Source of the DNA: Candidatus Eiseniibacteriota bacterium
GTDB taxonomy: Bacteria; Eisenbacteria; RBG-16-71-46; JAFGJU01
NCBI GenBank assembly: GCA_020349905.1
Contig: CP070702.1
Location: forward strand, 2,180,553 to 2,230,935
Reading direction: 5' to 3'
Length of the DNA: 50,383 nt
Below, one piece after another: positions 24,202 through 32,912 of the stretch. Position 1 is the stretch's first letter; each line of letters opens with the position of its first letter. The notes beneath the pieces are model-generated. The model did not search any database. It had not been told where the DNA came from and worked only from the letters and a program-made list of their open reading frames with translations. A program made the translations under genes and the position numbers.

Positions 24202-24896
24202 CGTTTCCAACCCTTCTCTCTTATGCGCAGATACTCACCGGGAGTGCCGATGTCCACAAAGTCTCCGTGCGTCTTGAAGGCCATGAGTCTCGCCCCGGAT
24301 GAGACGAGTACCGGAAAGACCTCCCTCTCGAGCGAAACCGCCCGTCCGGAAGGGATGTGGTTCAGTATCTCTTTCTGCATCAAGTATACGCCGCAATTGA
24401 TGAAAGCCGAGGTGCGGCCCTTGCGCTTCTCAGAGAAACTGAGAATCTCCCCGTGCGAACCCACTTCCAGGGTGCCCCTTCCCGTCGCGTCTTCCACCTC
24501 TCGTGAAAGAATCGTGGCAATGGCCCCGCCCGCCTGGTGAATTCCTTCCATCTCCTCGAGAGAGAATTCCACGAGCGTGTCCCCGTTCATACAAAGAAAC
24601 TCCGCTTCGACAAACCCCTCCGCGTTCTTCACGGCCCCCGCCGTTCCAAGGGGAGAGTCTTCCGAGGAGTAACGCACCGTCACGCCCAGTGCTGAACCGT
24701 CCCCCAGAGCCTCCCTGACAGCGTCGGCCCCGAGTCCAACGCAGAGTACGAGGTCCGTTATCCCCTTGGACCTGAGCAATTCTATCTGATGCTCTATGAA
24801 CGGACGGTCCTGGACCGGGACCAGGCACTTCGGTAGGTCACCGGCCACGGACTTAAGCCTTCGCCCTTCCCCACCCGCAAGGATGAGGGTCCTCAT
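24198..24896 (-). CDS. hddC: D-glycero-alpha-D-manno-heptose 1-phosphate guanylyltransferase
   Basis: A 232-residue nucleotidyltransferase that would form GDP-D-glycero-D-manno-heptose, a donor used in S-layer, capsule and O-antigen glycans. The N-terminal signature is ILAGGEGRRL followed by DLPKCLVPV. NGDTLVEFSL is the metal-binding segment, and DIGTPGEYLRIRE is the family C-terminal motif. The start is an ATG at 24896 sharing one base with the previous stop (TGATG). The adjacent heptose kinase distinguishes it from the many similar NTP-transferases such as glucose-1-phosphate enzymes. Guanylyl rather than adenylyl specificity is inferred from the hddA pairing. Confidence 0.85.
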   Translation of the reverse strand: MRTLILAGGEGRRLKSVAGDLPKCLVPVQDRPFIEHQIELLRSKGITDLVLCVGLGADAVREALGDGSALGVTVRYSSEDSPLGTAGAVKNAEGFVEAEFLCMNGDTLVEFSLEEMEGIHQAGGAIATILSREVEDATGRGTLEVGSHGEILSFSEKRKGRTSAFINCGVYLMQKEILNHIPSGRAVSLEREVFPVLVSSGARLMAFKTHGDFVDIGTPGEYLRIREKGWKR

Positions 24897-25846
24897 CAAT
24901 TCCCCTTTCTCTCCTTCGACCCGAAACCCAGTCTTGCCTTGAGAGGATACTCCTTCCGCCTGCCGGTCTTTGCTATCATCTCACCCAGCAATCCCATCGA
25001 TATGAACTGTATGGCCAGGATGACCAGCCCCACTCCAAACAGCAAGAGAGGCCGCACCCTTATCGGCTCACCGGTCAACCACTCCACGGCGAAGTAGAGA
25101 TTGATGATGGTTCCTACCAGGAGGAAAAAGAGCCCCAGCCTGCCGAAGAGGTGAAGCGGATTCGACTCGTGGGCGCTAAGGAACATCACGCTGAGCAGGT
25201 CCAGAAAGCCGTTGATGAAACGCGCGACCCCGAACTTGCTCCTCCCGTGCTTCCTGGGATGGTGCAGCACCGACCGTTCGCCCACGCGCGAACCCGACCA
25301 GTGCGCCAGCACGGGGATGAAACGGTGGAGCTCTCCATACAGGTCCAGGTTCCGGGCCACGTCTCCCCTGTATACTTTGAGGCCGCAGTTGAAATCGTGA
25401 ATCTTTATGCCGCTGATCGAGCGCACCACGAAATTGAAGAGGCGAGAAGGCACCGTCTTGGTGAGAGGATCCTTCCTGTCCTTCTTCCATCCGGAGACGA
25501 GGTCGAACCCCTCGTCCAGCTTCTCCACCAGGAAAGGAATCTCCTTGGGGTCGTCCTGCAGGTCAGAATCAAGGGTGACCACTATCCGGCCCGTGGACTC
25601 TCTGAAGCCCACCGCCAGTGCCGCGGACTTTCCGAAATTCCTGCGGAAGCTCAGCAGGCGGACGTGGGCGTCCGACTTCTGGATGTCTTCCAGCACAGAG
25701 AACGAGTCGTCAACGCTGCCGTCGTCAACGAATATGATCTCATACCTGCTCGTTATGCTGCCCAGGGCGTCCGCAAGGCGGGCGTGTAGCTCCTTGAGGC
25801 TCTCCGCTTCGTTGAAGACCGGGACTACCGCAGATATTTCCATCAT
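24896..25846 (-). CDS. GtrB/ArnC-like polyprenyl-phosphate glycosyltransferase
   Basis: A GT2 enzyme with two C-terminal membrane helices (about 316 residues), the form that makes undecaprenyl-phosphate-sugar. Motifs are VVPVFNEAESL, IFVDDGSVDDS and TLDSDLQDDP. FNCGLKVYRG is typical of the GtrB/ArnC group. The helices lie near 228-255 and 265-295. Two adjacent ATGs (25846 and 25843) follow AGAGG by four and seven bases, and either could be used. Together with the DPM1-like enzyme (14198-14932) it gives the cluster two separate lipid-linked sugar donors. The 42-base gap upstream shows no promoter. Confidence 0.88.
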   Translation of the reverse strand: MMEISAVVPVFNEAESLKELHARLADALGSITSRYEIIFVDDGSVDDSFSVLEDIQKSDAHVRLLSFRRNFGKSAALAVGFRESTGRIVVTLDSDLQDDPKEIPFLVEKLDEGFDLVSGWKKDRKDPLTKTVPSRLFNFVVRSISGIKIHDFNCGLKVYRGDVARNLDLYGELHRFIPVLAHWSGSRVGERSVLHHPRKHGRSKFGVARFINGFLDLLSVMFLSAHESNPLHLFGRLGLFFLLVGTIINLYFAVEWLTGEPIRVRPLLLFGVGLVILAIQFISMGLLGEMIAKTGRRKEYPLKARLGFGSKERKGN

Positions 25847-25888
25847 GACACCTCTTCCAGAAGAAAGGGGAAATCCAGACATCGCACG

Positions 25889-28141
25889 CTACTGGGAACC
25901 TCCGTACTTGTCAAGGAAGTCTCTGACGCGCGCGTCGTCCGGCTTGATCTGAAGCCAGGCTCTCAGTATGGCGTTTCTTTCAGCGCTCATCCCACGCGAC
26001 GTGTAGACGTCGGCAAGAGCCAGGTACGCGTCCCGAAAGGAACGGTTCAATTCGATGGCACGCCTGAAATCGACGATGGCGTCGTCCCATCTCTCCATCG
26101 AGGAGTGGACGTGGCCGAGCCAGTAGTGCATCTCCGGGTCACCTGGATGCTCGGCCAGCAAGTCCATGTAGTGCTTCTCGGCCCTCTCCAGCTGGCCACC
26201 CTCCATATAGAACTGTCCGAGCCACCGCGTGGCATCCACGAACTGCGGGGAGATCTCGTGAGAACGTTCCATCTCCTGTATGGCCCGCTCGATTCTCCCG
26301 TGCTGCCGGTGCCAGAAGGCGAACGTGAAGTGGCCGGCAGCGTAGTTCTGAATGAGCTTGGTCGAGCTTATGTCCTTGTAGAAAGAGTCGTCGCGCGTCC
26401 CGTCGGGCTTGAGTATTCCCCCCCAGTCGTAGACCTCGTACATGTTCTCCTGCATCTTGGCCTCGTCGAGCCTGAGACCTTGCTCTTCGGGCGTTATGCG
26501 AAACACGAGGCCCTCCAGCACGAGCCTCCGCTCGAGCCCCATCTGGTCCGGAACAGTAACGGCCAGATAAAGGGGCCGCTCCCATTTGTTGGCCTCGATT
26601 ATGTCGTACACGGCCGTCGTGTTCACCTGCCAGACCTTGCCGTCCCTGTCCCTGTATGGCGCGAGCCGCTCGATCTGATAGTCGGTGAGCGTGAAGGGAA
26701 CCTTAGGCGGCTGGTTCTTCATCTGCTTGAGGTACCAGTTGGTCCTCATGAGGCTTAAGTTCGCAACTCGCACGTCCTTCCTGATGCCTTCCACTTCCTG
26801 CAGGTACCAGAGCGGGAAAGTGTCGTTGTCCCCGTTCGTCAGAAGGACGGCGTCTTTCTCGAGCGGCATCAGCATGTTGTATGCGAAGTTTCTTGCGATG
26901 CGGTCCTCGGTCCGGTCGTGGGAATAGTGAGAGTAAAAGAGCGGCAGAAGCGAGAGCAGGACGGCCAGGCATGAATAGCCGGCCGTGATGACCCGCTGGT
27001 CCTTCAAGTGTTGCTTTGTTGCGCTCAGAAGCCTCTGAAGGAGACCGGTCACCCCGACTCCGATCCAGATGGCGAAGAAGTGGTAGGCAGCAACGTAGAA
27101 GTAATCTCGCTCTCTCACCTCGTGGTCCGTGAAATTCAGATAGATGATGAGGCCCAGGCTGCAGATGACGAACACCGTAAGCAGGGCGGCGAACGTCTTC
27201 CTGTTTCCGATAGCATGGAAGTATCCGCCCACGATGCCCAGCAGAATCGGTATGTAACGTCCGAGAGTCTCCAGCTGCCCGCCCCACATTGAGAACTGGT
27301 TCGAGAAGTAGCGCCAGAACATCCCGAGCTGAAAGCTGAAGTCCGCCCTCCGCACGAAGATGCTGCCCGGCTTGTACTGGTCGCGCTTAAGGACCAGCCA
27401 CAGGTCGTTCCACGTCTTCGGAGCGGCCTCGTTTATTGATGGGTCCAGGTTTGCGCGAACGAGCAGATAGAGATGTACGCTCAAGCCCAGGGCAAAGATG
27501 ATGGCTCCCAGGGCGAGGAGCTTCGGTTTCGTGACCGTGCGCCAATCCACCAGAACTATCAAGAGTAGGATCCCCGGCGCGACCAGTAGCGTGCCGAGAT
27601 GTATCCCCACGCAGAGGCTAAGGACGTAGGCGATGAGAAGCAGCATCTTGTCGGCGCTGTCCTTCCCCAAGGTCTCCCACCAGCGGAGCGTCATCCAGAA
27701 GGTGAGCACCATGATGAAGCTGCTGACCGAATAGACCTCTGCCTCCGTCGCGTTCCACCAGAACGTGTTCGAGAAGGCCATGAAGAGGGCCGAGACGGTG
27801 CCCGCCAGCCAGGCCTTCCACTCCTGCACCCTGAAGCTCATCTTGGCCAGCCGCACCGTAATCAGAAACGTGAACAACACCGCGAGGGCGCTGGAAAGCG
27901 CGGACATAAAGTTGACGCGCGTGGCGACGCTCGCGAGGGGAAAGAGCGTGAACACGCGCCCTATGAGAGTGTATAACGGCGTCCCGGGTGGATGCGGAAC
28001 TCCCAGTATGTAGCTCACGGCGATGAACTCACCTCCGTCCCAGAACGGAGTGGTCAAAGCGAGCGTCTCAATGTATACGGCAAGGACAAGCACGAAAACG
28101 ACTATGGCCACATACCAGTCCTTCTTGTTCTCCCTGTACAT
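25889..28141 (-). CDS. DUF2723 membrane protein with C-terminal TPR repeats (putative O-mannosyl-type GT-C)
   Basis: A 750-residue protein of the DUF2723 family, related to the eukaryotic O-mannosyltransferase TMEM260. After the first membrane helix, an outer loop reads FWDGGEFIAVSYILGVPHPP, containing the family Asp/Glu and His-Pro-Pro-Gly signature. About 11 membrane segments follow, then a large extracytoplasmic region. The last 130 residues hold three TPR-like units (for example PEMHYWLGHVHSSMERWDDA). In FCB-group genomes such proteins are suspected of glycosylating exported proteins; this has not been shown directly here. The gene abuts the UPF0104 gene with no spacer. Confidence 0.86.
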   Translation of the reverse strand: MYRENKKDWYVAIVVFVLVLAVYIETLALTTPFWDGGEFIAVSYILGVPHPPGTPLYTLIGRVFTLFPLASVATRVNFMSALSSALAVLFTFLITVRLAKMSFRVQEWKAWLAGTVSALFMAFSNTFWWNATEAEVYSVSSFIMVLTFWMTLRWWETLGKDSADKMLLLIAYVLSLCVGIHLGTLLVAPGILLLIVLVDWRTVTKPKLLALGAIIFALGLSVHLYLLVRANLDPSINEAAPKTWNDLWLVLKRDQYKPGSIFVRRADFSFQLGMFWRYFSNQFSMWGGQLETLGRYIPILLGIVGGYFHAIGNRKTFAALLTVFVICSLGLIIYLNFTDHEVRERDYFYVAAYHFFAIWIGVGVTGLLQRLLSATKQHLKDQRVITAGYSCLAVLLSLLPLFYSHYSHDRTEDRIARNFAYNMLMPLEKDAVLLTNGDNDTFPLWYLQEVEGIRKDVRVANLSLMRTNWYLKQMKNQPPKVPFTLTDYQIERLAPYRDRDGKVWQVNTTAVYDIIEANKWERPLYLAVTVPDQMGLERRLVLEGLVFRITPEEQGLRLDEAKMQENMYEVYDWGGILKPDGTRDDSFYKDISSTKLIQNYAAGHFTFAFWHRQHGRIERAIQEMERSHEISPQFVDATRWLGQFYMEGGQLERAEKHYMDLLAEHPGDPEMHYWLGHVHSSMERWDDAIVDFRRAIELNRSFRDAYLALADVYTSRGMSAERNAILRAWLQIKPDDARVRDFLDKYGGSQ

Positions 28142-29248
28142 CTATTTCCTCCCGTCTGTATTGTTGACCACAGGCGGCGGTGATGCGCCTGCAGGAGCAG
28201 CCCGTCTCCTCATGAGCTCAAGAGGAGTCCTCAAAAAGAATATCACACCTCCACTGAGACTTATGGCGACCCCGACCAAATAAGTCATGAATTCGAGCGA
28301 GAAAGCCTGATGCGCCGCAACGCCCACGAGCCCGAAGAGCACGACACCCGCACCTTCCCTGACCCCAAGCCCGTTTATGGAAACCGGCAGCGCAGACAGA
28401 GCCGCCAGGACCGGAACGAAGAGGAAAAAGTAGGAGGGCGAAAGCTCTATCCCGAGCGACCTGGCAACCAGGTAGTGAACGAACACGCGCAGCACCTGGA
28501 TGCCCACGGCGAGCGAGAGCACGGCCATTAAGAGAGGCAGCTTGTCCCTGAACGAGTGGAGCTCGTCGAAGAGCTTCGTCACCCGCCTGTTGATTTCGAA
28601 GGCCTTTATCAGTTTGAAGGGCTTTTCAAACACGGCGAGGATCCTGCGGTTCAGAATACTCAGCACCACGAACAGGCTTCCGCAGAAGCCGAGCACGACG
28701 GTCAGATACAGCAGGAATATCTTGTAGTGGTCCAGTGAGAAGGCCGCGGCCACGACCGCCAGAAAGCTTATGGCCAGAAGACCGATGACCCTGTCCATGA
28801 ACGTGGCTATGAAGACCGCGCTCCTGTCCTTGCAGTACCTCGCGGCGTCGTATATACGGACGATGTCGCCGCCGATGTTCGCAGGGAGAAAATTGTTGAA
28901 GAACAGTCCCACGAAGTAGAACGACGCCACTCTGTAGAAAGGTATCCTCACGCCCTGGGCCCTAAGCAGCATGCCCCACTGCCAGCTCCCGAGGAGGTTG
29001 CTGGAAAGAAAGAGAAGGGCCGCCCATGCAAGAAACTCGGGTCGCGCCTTCAGCATAGTGTCCACGAAGTTGCCGGGCTTTATCTGATAGAGGAGGTACA
29101 CGAGGAGAGAGAGGCTGACCATCATCTTGACCAGGACGATGAGCCTCTTGAGCATCTTCTCGCGCCGGGTGGCCTTCGGCCGGTCCTCTAATGCGTCCCC
29201 AAGAACCTCGTGAGGTGCCGCGGCTTCTCTGTGGTTTGATTCGTCCAT
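28142..29248 (-). CDS. UPF0104/AglD-type flippase-like membrane protein
   Basis: A 368-residue membrane protein of the lysylphosphatidylglycerol-synthase transmembrane family (UPF0104, AglD-like), with about eight hydrophobic segments. NNFLPANIGGDIVRIY is the family hallmark in the second or third helix. I start at the ATG at 29248 (MDESNHREAAAP), eight bases after AAGG. A frame extending to 29311 overlaps the upstream GT4 gene. Members are found with DPM1-like and GtrB-like enzymes and are thought to help move or use polyprenyl-phosphate sugars. Here it neighbours DUF2723 and GtrB-like genes, which fits. Precise activity is unknown. Confidence 0.85.
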   Translation of the reverse strand: MDESNHREAAAPHEVLGDALEDRPKATRREKMLKRLIVLVKMMVSLSLLVYLLYQIKPGNFVDTMLKARPEFLAWAALLFLSSNLLGSWQWGMLLRAQGVRIPFYRVASFYFVGLFFNNFLPANIGGDIVRIYDAARYCKDRSAVFIATFMDRVIGLLAISFLAVVAAAFSLDHYKIFLLYLTVVLGFCGSLFVVLSILNRRILAVFEKPFKLIKAFEINRRVTKLFDELHSFRDKLPLLMAVLSLAVGIQVLRVFVHYLVARSLGIELSPSYFFLFVPVLAALSALPVSINGLGVREGAGVVLFGLVGVAAHQAFSLEFMTYLVGVAISLSGGVIFFLRTPLELMRRRAAPAGASPPPVVNNTDGRK

Positions 29249-29279
29249 CGTGGGAACCTTAATCTTCTGGCCTTGGCCG

Positions 29280-30434
29280 TCAGAATGGGGACTGAGGCGA
29301 GCCTCCGCCATTTACCAAAAAGCCCCCGCCTTCGGCGGTGTGCTGAACCACCTCAGCCGAGCGACGCGCACAGTCCTTCCAGTTGAACTTCTCGGCCCAC
29401 TGCAGGGCTCCCCTCGACAGCCTCTGTCGCAGGGCCTCGTCCACAAGAATATCTACTATCTTTGCGGCCAGTTGTTCCACGTCACCGTGTTCCACCAGAA
29501 ACCCGGTTTCCCCGTCTCTCACGGAATCCACCAGGCCAGGGCTCCTGCTGGCAACCACGGGCACCCCGCAGGCGTTTGCCTCCACCACGGTCAGACCCCA
29601 ACCCTCCTTCGGCGAAGGGTTTGCCGTGACCGACGCTCGGCAGAGGAGCCTCACCTTCTCGCGGGCATCCACGTGCCCCTTAAACTCCACCACGCCATCG
29701 AGCCCAAGAGAGCGAGAAAGTCGCTCCAAGCTTGCGCGATACGGCCCGTCGCCCACCACCACGAGCCGCGCTTCCGGCACTCGCTTCCTGACCCGCGTCA
29801 TGGCGTGCAGGAGAAGGTGAACGCACTTGTACTTCCGCAATCTGCCCAGGTAGATGACCAGCTTACTCTCCCTGGGGACGTCCACTTCCTTGTAAAGCGT
29901 GTGGTCCAGGCCGCACTCGACCACATCTACTCGCTCGGCCCTTATCCCTCTCTTGACGAGGTCAGCCTTTGTGCTTTCTGAAATTACCAGGAACCTGACG
30001 TTCCGATACACGAAGGGGATGAGCAACTCGTAGGAGTACACGTACATGGCGAAGGGAAAGCTCGCCTCCCTGAAGACCGTCGTTCCGAAGAGGTGCGGGA
30101 CTACTGCCAGCACAGGGCACTTGACGAAACAGGGAGTGAAAAAGGGAATCTTGTTTATGTCTTCCAGCACCACGTCAAAGTGCTGGCTCCTGAGCTCTCT
30201 CAGATAGGCGAGTGGAAGCGCGAAGTTGGCGTTGTACCACTTCCCTCTCCGCAGGACTCTGATTCCGTCTATCTCGGTCTCGGCCCTGCACCCTTCAAAC
30301 ATGCTTGACAACAGGGTCACCGAGTGCCCCCGCCGGGCTAACCATCTCAGGATTTCGTGGAGATGGACCTCGGCCCCCCCCGCTTCCGTGTGCTCTATGT
30401 CGCGCCAATTGAAGGCAAGGACGTTGAGTTTCAA
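29280..30434 (-). CDS. GT4-family glycosyltransferase
   Basis: A 384-residue GT-B enzyme. The N-terminal domain has NWRDIEHTEAGGAEVHLHEI, close to the acceptor loop of phosphatidyl-myo-inositol mannosyltransferase-type GT4s. The C-terminal domain has KLVIYLGRLRKYKCVHLLLH, RLVVVGDGPYR, the conserved PSPKEGWGLTVVEANACGVP with its two glutamates, and a final basic helix. It follows a methyltransferase gene by 11 bases. It may act early on the lipid-linked acceptor, but neither sugar nor acceptor can be told from sequence. Confidence 0.92.
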   Translation of the reverse strand: MKLNVLAFNWRDIEHTEAGGAEVHLHEILRWLARRGHSVTLLSSMFEGCRAETEIDGIRVLRRGKWYNANFALPLAYLRELRSQHFDVVLEDINKIPFFTPCFVKCPVLAVVPHLFGTTVFREASFPFAMYVYSYELLIPFVYRNVRFLVISESTKADLVKRGIRAERVDVVECGLDHTLYKEVDVPRESKLVIYLGRLRKYKCVHLLLHAMTRVRKRVPEARLVVVGDGPYRASLERLSRSLGLDGVVEFKGHVDAREKVRLLCRASVTANPSPKEGWGLTVVEANACGVPVVASRSPGLVDSVRDGETGFLVEHGDVEQLAAKIVDILVDEALRQRLSRGALQWAEKFNWKDCARRSAEVVQHTAEGGGFLVNGGGSPQSPF

Positions 30435-30445
30435 ATCCCGGTTAC

Positions 30446-31216
30446 CTACTCTTTTCTGGCCACAGTCCCGATCACTGCGAAAGTATAGAACGCGAGACGC
30501 TTCTTGCGAAACCAGCTCCTGAAACCCTCGGCCGCTCGCCTCAGCATCGGAATGCCCTCGGGATACTTGGGAAGTACGGTGATACTGAGCTTCCGCAAAA
30601 CATACCTGAGGCCGCGATAGAAAAAGCCGGGCACCATCCAGTCACCGTAGGAGCGCTCGACGCGAAACCCGTGAGACGTAACCAGTTTCTCCAGGGACCC
30701 GACCGTGTATTCGGTTTCCCAACCGGCAAACCACTTGCCCACGAAGATGAGCGCGTGCTTCACCACGGTATAGATATGGTAGCGCTGTGGCACGTCCACC
30801 AGAAGGACGCCCTGCTTCTTCAGGACCCTCCTGTTCTCGTGGAGCAAGCCAGAGGGGTCGCGAAAGTGCTCCATCAAACCCTGATGGAAGACGATGTCGA
30901 ACGACTCGCCTCTGAACGGCATCCTCGTCGCGTCAGCGCACACCAGATGCGCCCTCACCCCTGCGGTCTCGGCAGCAGCTCTGATCACCCCGAGAGAGCT
31001 TTGCACATAGTCCAGGACGAAGACCTCACCGCCCAACCTGACCAGCGCTACGCTGTCCCTTCCGGAACCCGCTCCCACTTCGAGAACTCTTTGTCTCCGG
31101 ATGGGAGACACCGCAGAAAGCTGTTCGATTATCCTCCCCTCGGTGGAGTAAAGCTCGTCCGCGTCGGCGTAAGTCACCCAGTAGTTCCGCCAGTGCTCTC
31201 TCGTGGACTCCCTCAT
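30446..31216 (-). CDS. Class I SAM-dependent methyltransferase
   Basis: A 256-residue methyltransferase of the Methyltransf_11/UbiE-like type. Motif I is VLEVGAGSGRDSVALVRLGG, followed by the acidic strand-2 end VFVLDY and a post-motif FDIVFHQGLMEHFRDPSG. The C-terminal 60 residues are basic with a hydrophobic segment (FFYRGLRYVLRKLSITVLP) that could rest on the membrane. It opens the glycan section of the cluster, 40 bases after the phosphoesterase gene. The likely role is O-methylation of a sugar or a lipid-linked intermediate. The target is inferred from position only. Confidence 0.85.
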   Translation of the reverse strand: MRESTREHWRNYWVTYADADELYSTEGRIIEQLSAVSPIRRQRVLEVGAGSGRDSVALVRLGGEVFVLDYVQSSLGVIRAAAETAGVRAHLVCADATRMPFRGESFDIVFHQGLMEHFRDPSGLLHENRRVLKKQGVLLVDVPQRYHIYTVVKHALIFVGKWFAGWETEYTVGSLEKLVTSHGFRVERSYGDWMVPGFFYRGLRYVLRKLSITVLPKYPEGIPMLRRAAEGFRSWFRKKRLAFYTFAVIGTVARKE

Positions 31217-31256
31217 ATGAATCGACTCGCGCGGCCGAAATCGGTCTTCAACGTTC

Positions 31257-31982
31257 TCATTCCCCCACCAGAAGCCTCTCGGCCAGGAATCTGGGCAACC
31301 CGGCCTTCAATATCTTCTCGCACGCCAGGTGATAGTCGTAGTCGACCCGGTGAAACTGCACGATTCCTTTGGCAGTCTCAAGCGTCACGAAGGAGGCCGC
31401 GGGTATGCGATCCCTCGGCTGGCCCACGCTACCGATGTTCACGATGTATCTTCGGTCCTTCTCCAGGCTGAACGACGAAGGGAGAGACCTCTTGCAGGAG
31501 TCGTCCTGCATTTCAAAGAACAGAGCGAAATGAGAGTGCCCGACGAAGCAGATATCTTCCTCGAAGCACTTGAACTCATGCAGCGCATCCGCAGGCTGGA
31601 GAATGTAGTTCCACTTGTTAGGTTCCGACGGGCTGGCGTGCACCAGAAACGCTCCGTCGACCGAAGCAGTGTAGGGCAGGCCCTCCAGGTACTTCGCACA
31701 GTCGGGCCTCAATACTTCTTCGGTCCAGATAATGGCCTCGCGTGCGTGCGGGTTGAAGAACTCTATGCTTGTCGCGCCCACGGCCGCATAATCGTGGTTT
31801 CCGCAGAGAACCAGGGAGGCACGTTGCTGCACTATGTCGATGCACTCGTTCGGATTGGCACCGTATCCGACGATGTCCCCCGGGCAGAGAATCTGGTCCA
31901 CGCCGAGGCCGTCGATCTTCTTCAGAACGGCCTGAAGCGCCTCCAGGTTCGAGTGGATGTCCGAAATGATTGCATACTTCAT
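31257..31982 (-). CDS. Calcineurin-like metallophosphoesterase (YfcE/MJ0936 type)
   Basis: A 241-residue binuclear-metal phosphoesterase. All metal-ligand motifs are present in order: DIHSNLEAL (D-x-H), GDIVGYGANP (GDxxGYG), GNHDYAA (GNHD), LVHASP, and GHSHFAL (GH-x-H). This set matches small phosphodiesterases near the ApaH and YfcE groups. It overlaps the nusB stop by four bases, so it is translated with the riboflavin-nusB genes. Substrate is unknown; dinucleoside polyphosphates, cyclic nucleotides or sugar phosphates are all possible for this family. Confidence 0.88.
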   Translation of the reverse strand: MKYAIISDIHSNLEALQAVLKKIDGLGVDQILCPGDIVGYGANPNECIDIVQQRASLVLCGNHDYAAVGATSIEFFNPHAREAIIWTEEVLRPDCAKYLEGLPYTASVDGAFLVHASPSEPNKWNYILQPADALHEFKCFEEDICFVGHSHFALFFEMQDDSCKRSLPSSFSLEKDRRYIVNIGSVGQPRDRIPAASFVTLETAKGIVQFHRVDYDYHLACEKILKAGLPRFLAERLLVGE

Positions 31983-32428
31983 GCTTGCCCCTTATTGCTC
32001 TTCGCTCGCGGACGTGACAGCTCTTCGGCGCGAACCTTCTTTGCCACTGCGTCCAGGATTCCGTTCACGAAACGGCTAGAGGCCTCGTCACCGTATTTCT
32101 TCGCCAGCTCTATGGCCTCATCAATTACCACACGAGCGGGCACCTCTGCAACATAGAGAAGTTCGGCGACCGCAAGTCTCAATATGTTCCTGTCTGTTAC
32201 GGCCATTCTCTCGAGGCGCCAGTGGCGCGAAGCTCCCGAGATGGCCCCGTCTATCTCGGCTCTGTTGGCATCCACCTTCCCGACCACCACCGAGCAGTAG
32301 TCCGCCACCGCACCCGAGGGTTTGACGTCGGCTACAACTTGCTCCAGCGTGGCCTTCAGGGCGAACTCTCCGATCTCCGCTTGATACAGGACCCTGAAGG
32401 CTAGCTCTCTGGCGGCCCTTCGCTTCAT
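31979..32428 (-). CDS. nusB: Transcription antitermination factor NusB
   Basis: NusB binds boxA RNA with NusE (S10) and supports rRNA antitermination. The 149-residue all-helical protein begins MKRRAARELAFRVLYQAEIG, typical of the family (R-x-A-R-x-x-A-x-Q-x-L-Y). It also has the C-terminal segment VAELLYVAEVPARVVIDEAIELAKKYG with the conserved EAIELAK and YG. It follows ribH by four bases, an arrangement (ribH-nusB) common in many bacteria. Being downstream of the FMN riboswitch, it is probably expressed in part under flavin control. Confidence 0.95.
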   Translation of the reverse strand: MKRRAARELAFRVLYQAEIGEFALKATLEQVVADVKPSGAVADYCSVVVGKVDANRAEIDGAISGASRHWRLERMAVTDRNILRLAVAELLYVAEVPARVVIDEAIELAKKYGDEASSRFVNGILDAVAKKVRAEELSRPRAKSNKGQA

Positions 32429-32432
32429 TGCC

Positions 32433-32912
32433 CTACTTGCTCAACTGGAACAGGTTCGCCATTTCGATGGCCGAAATGGCGGCGTCCCAGCCCTTGTTTC
32501 CTGCCTTGGTGCCAGCCCGCTCTATGGCTTGCTCCAGGCTGTCGGCCGTTATAACGCCCAGGATGACAGGGACTCCCGTCTCGAGCGAGACAGAGGCGAT
32601 GCCCTTCGTCACCTCAGAGGCAACGTACTCGAAGTGGGGCGTGTCGCCCCTCAGCACCGCCCCCAGCGAGATGACGGCGTCGTAGGCGGTCCGCTGCTTC
32701 CGCATGGCCAGGCGCCTGGCCAGAGGTGGGATTTCGAAAGAACCCGGCACGTAGTACACGTCAACGTTCTTCTCCGTGCAGCCGTGCCTTTCCAGGCAGT
32801 CGAGTGCACCTTCCAGGAGCTTCTGCGATATGAATTCGTTGAACCGGCTCACTATCAGAGCGAACCGCTTTCCCGTAGCGTCCAGATTGCCCTTGAAAAT
32901 CTTCGGTTTCAT
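32433..32912 (-). CDS. ribH: 6,7-dimethyl-8-ribityllumazine synthase
   Basis: RibH condenses 5-amino-6-ribitylaminouracil with 3,4-dihydroxy-2-butanone 4-phosphate. The 159-residue subunit has [16 protein letters not shown] near the N-terminus, [33 protein letters not shown] with the catalytic His, and the C-terminal [14 protein letters not shown]. Family members assemble into pentamers or 60-mer capsids. It overlaps ribBA by four bases. Confidence 0.97.
   Translation of the reverse strand: MKPKIFKGNLDATGKRFALIVSRFNEFISQKLLEGALDCLERHGCTEKNVDVYYVPGSFEIPPLARRLAMRKQRTAYDAVISLGAVLRGDTPHFEYVASEVTKGIASVSLETGVPVILGVITADSLEQAIERAGTKAGNKGWDAAISAIEMANLFQLSK

Noticed and set aside
23386..24540. Long plus-strand open frame (384 codons) opposite hddA/hddC
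   Set aside because: It is the antisense of two well-conserved genes. Its translation shows no domain, and its length follows from the GC-rich codon bias of the minus strand. The same holds for the plus-strand frames at 14529-15680, 41533-42582 and 43300-44127.
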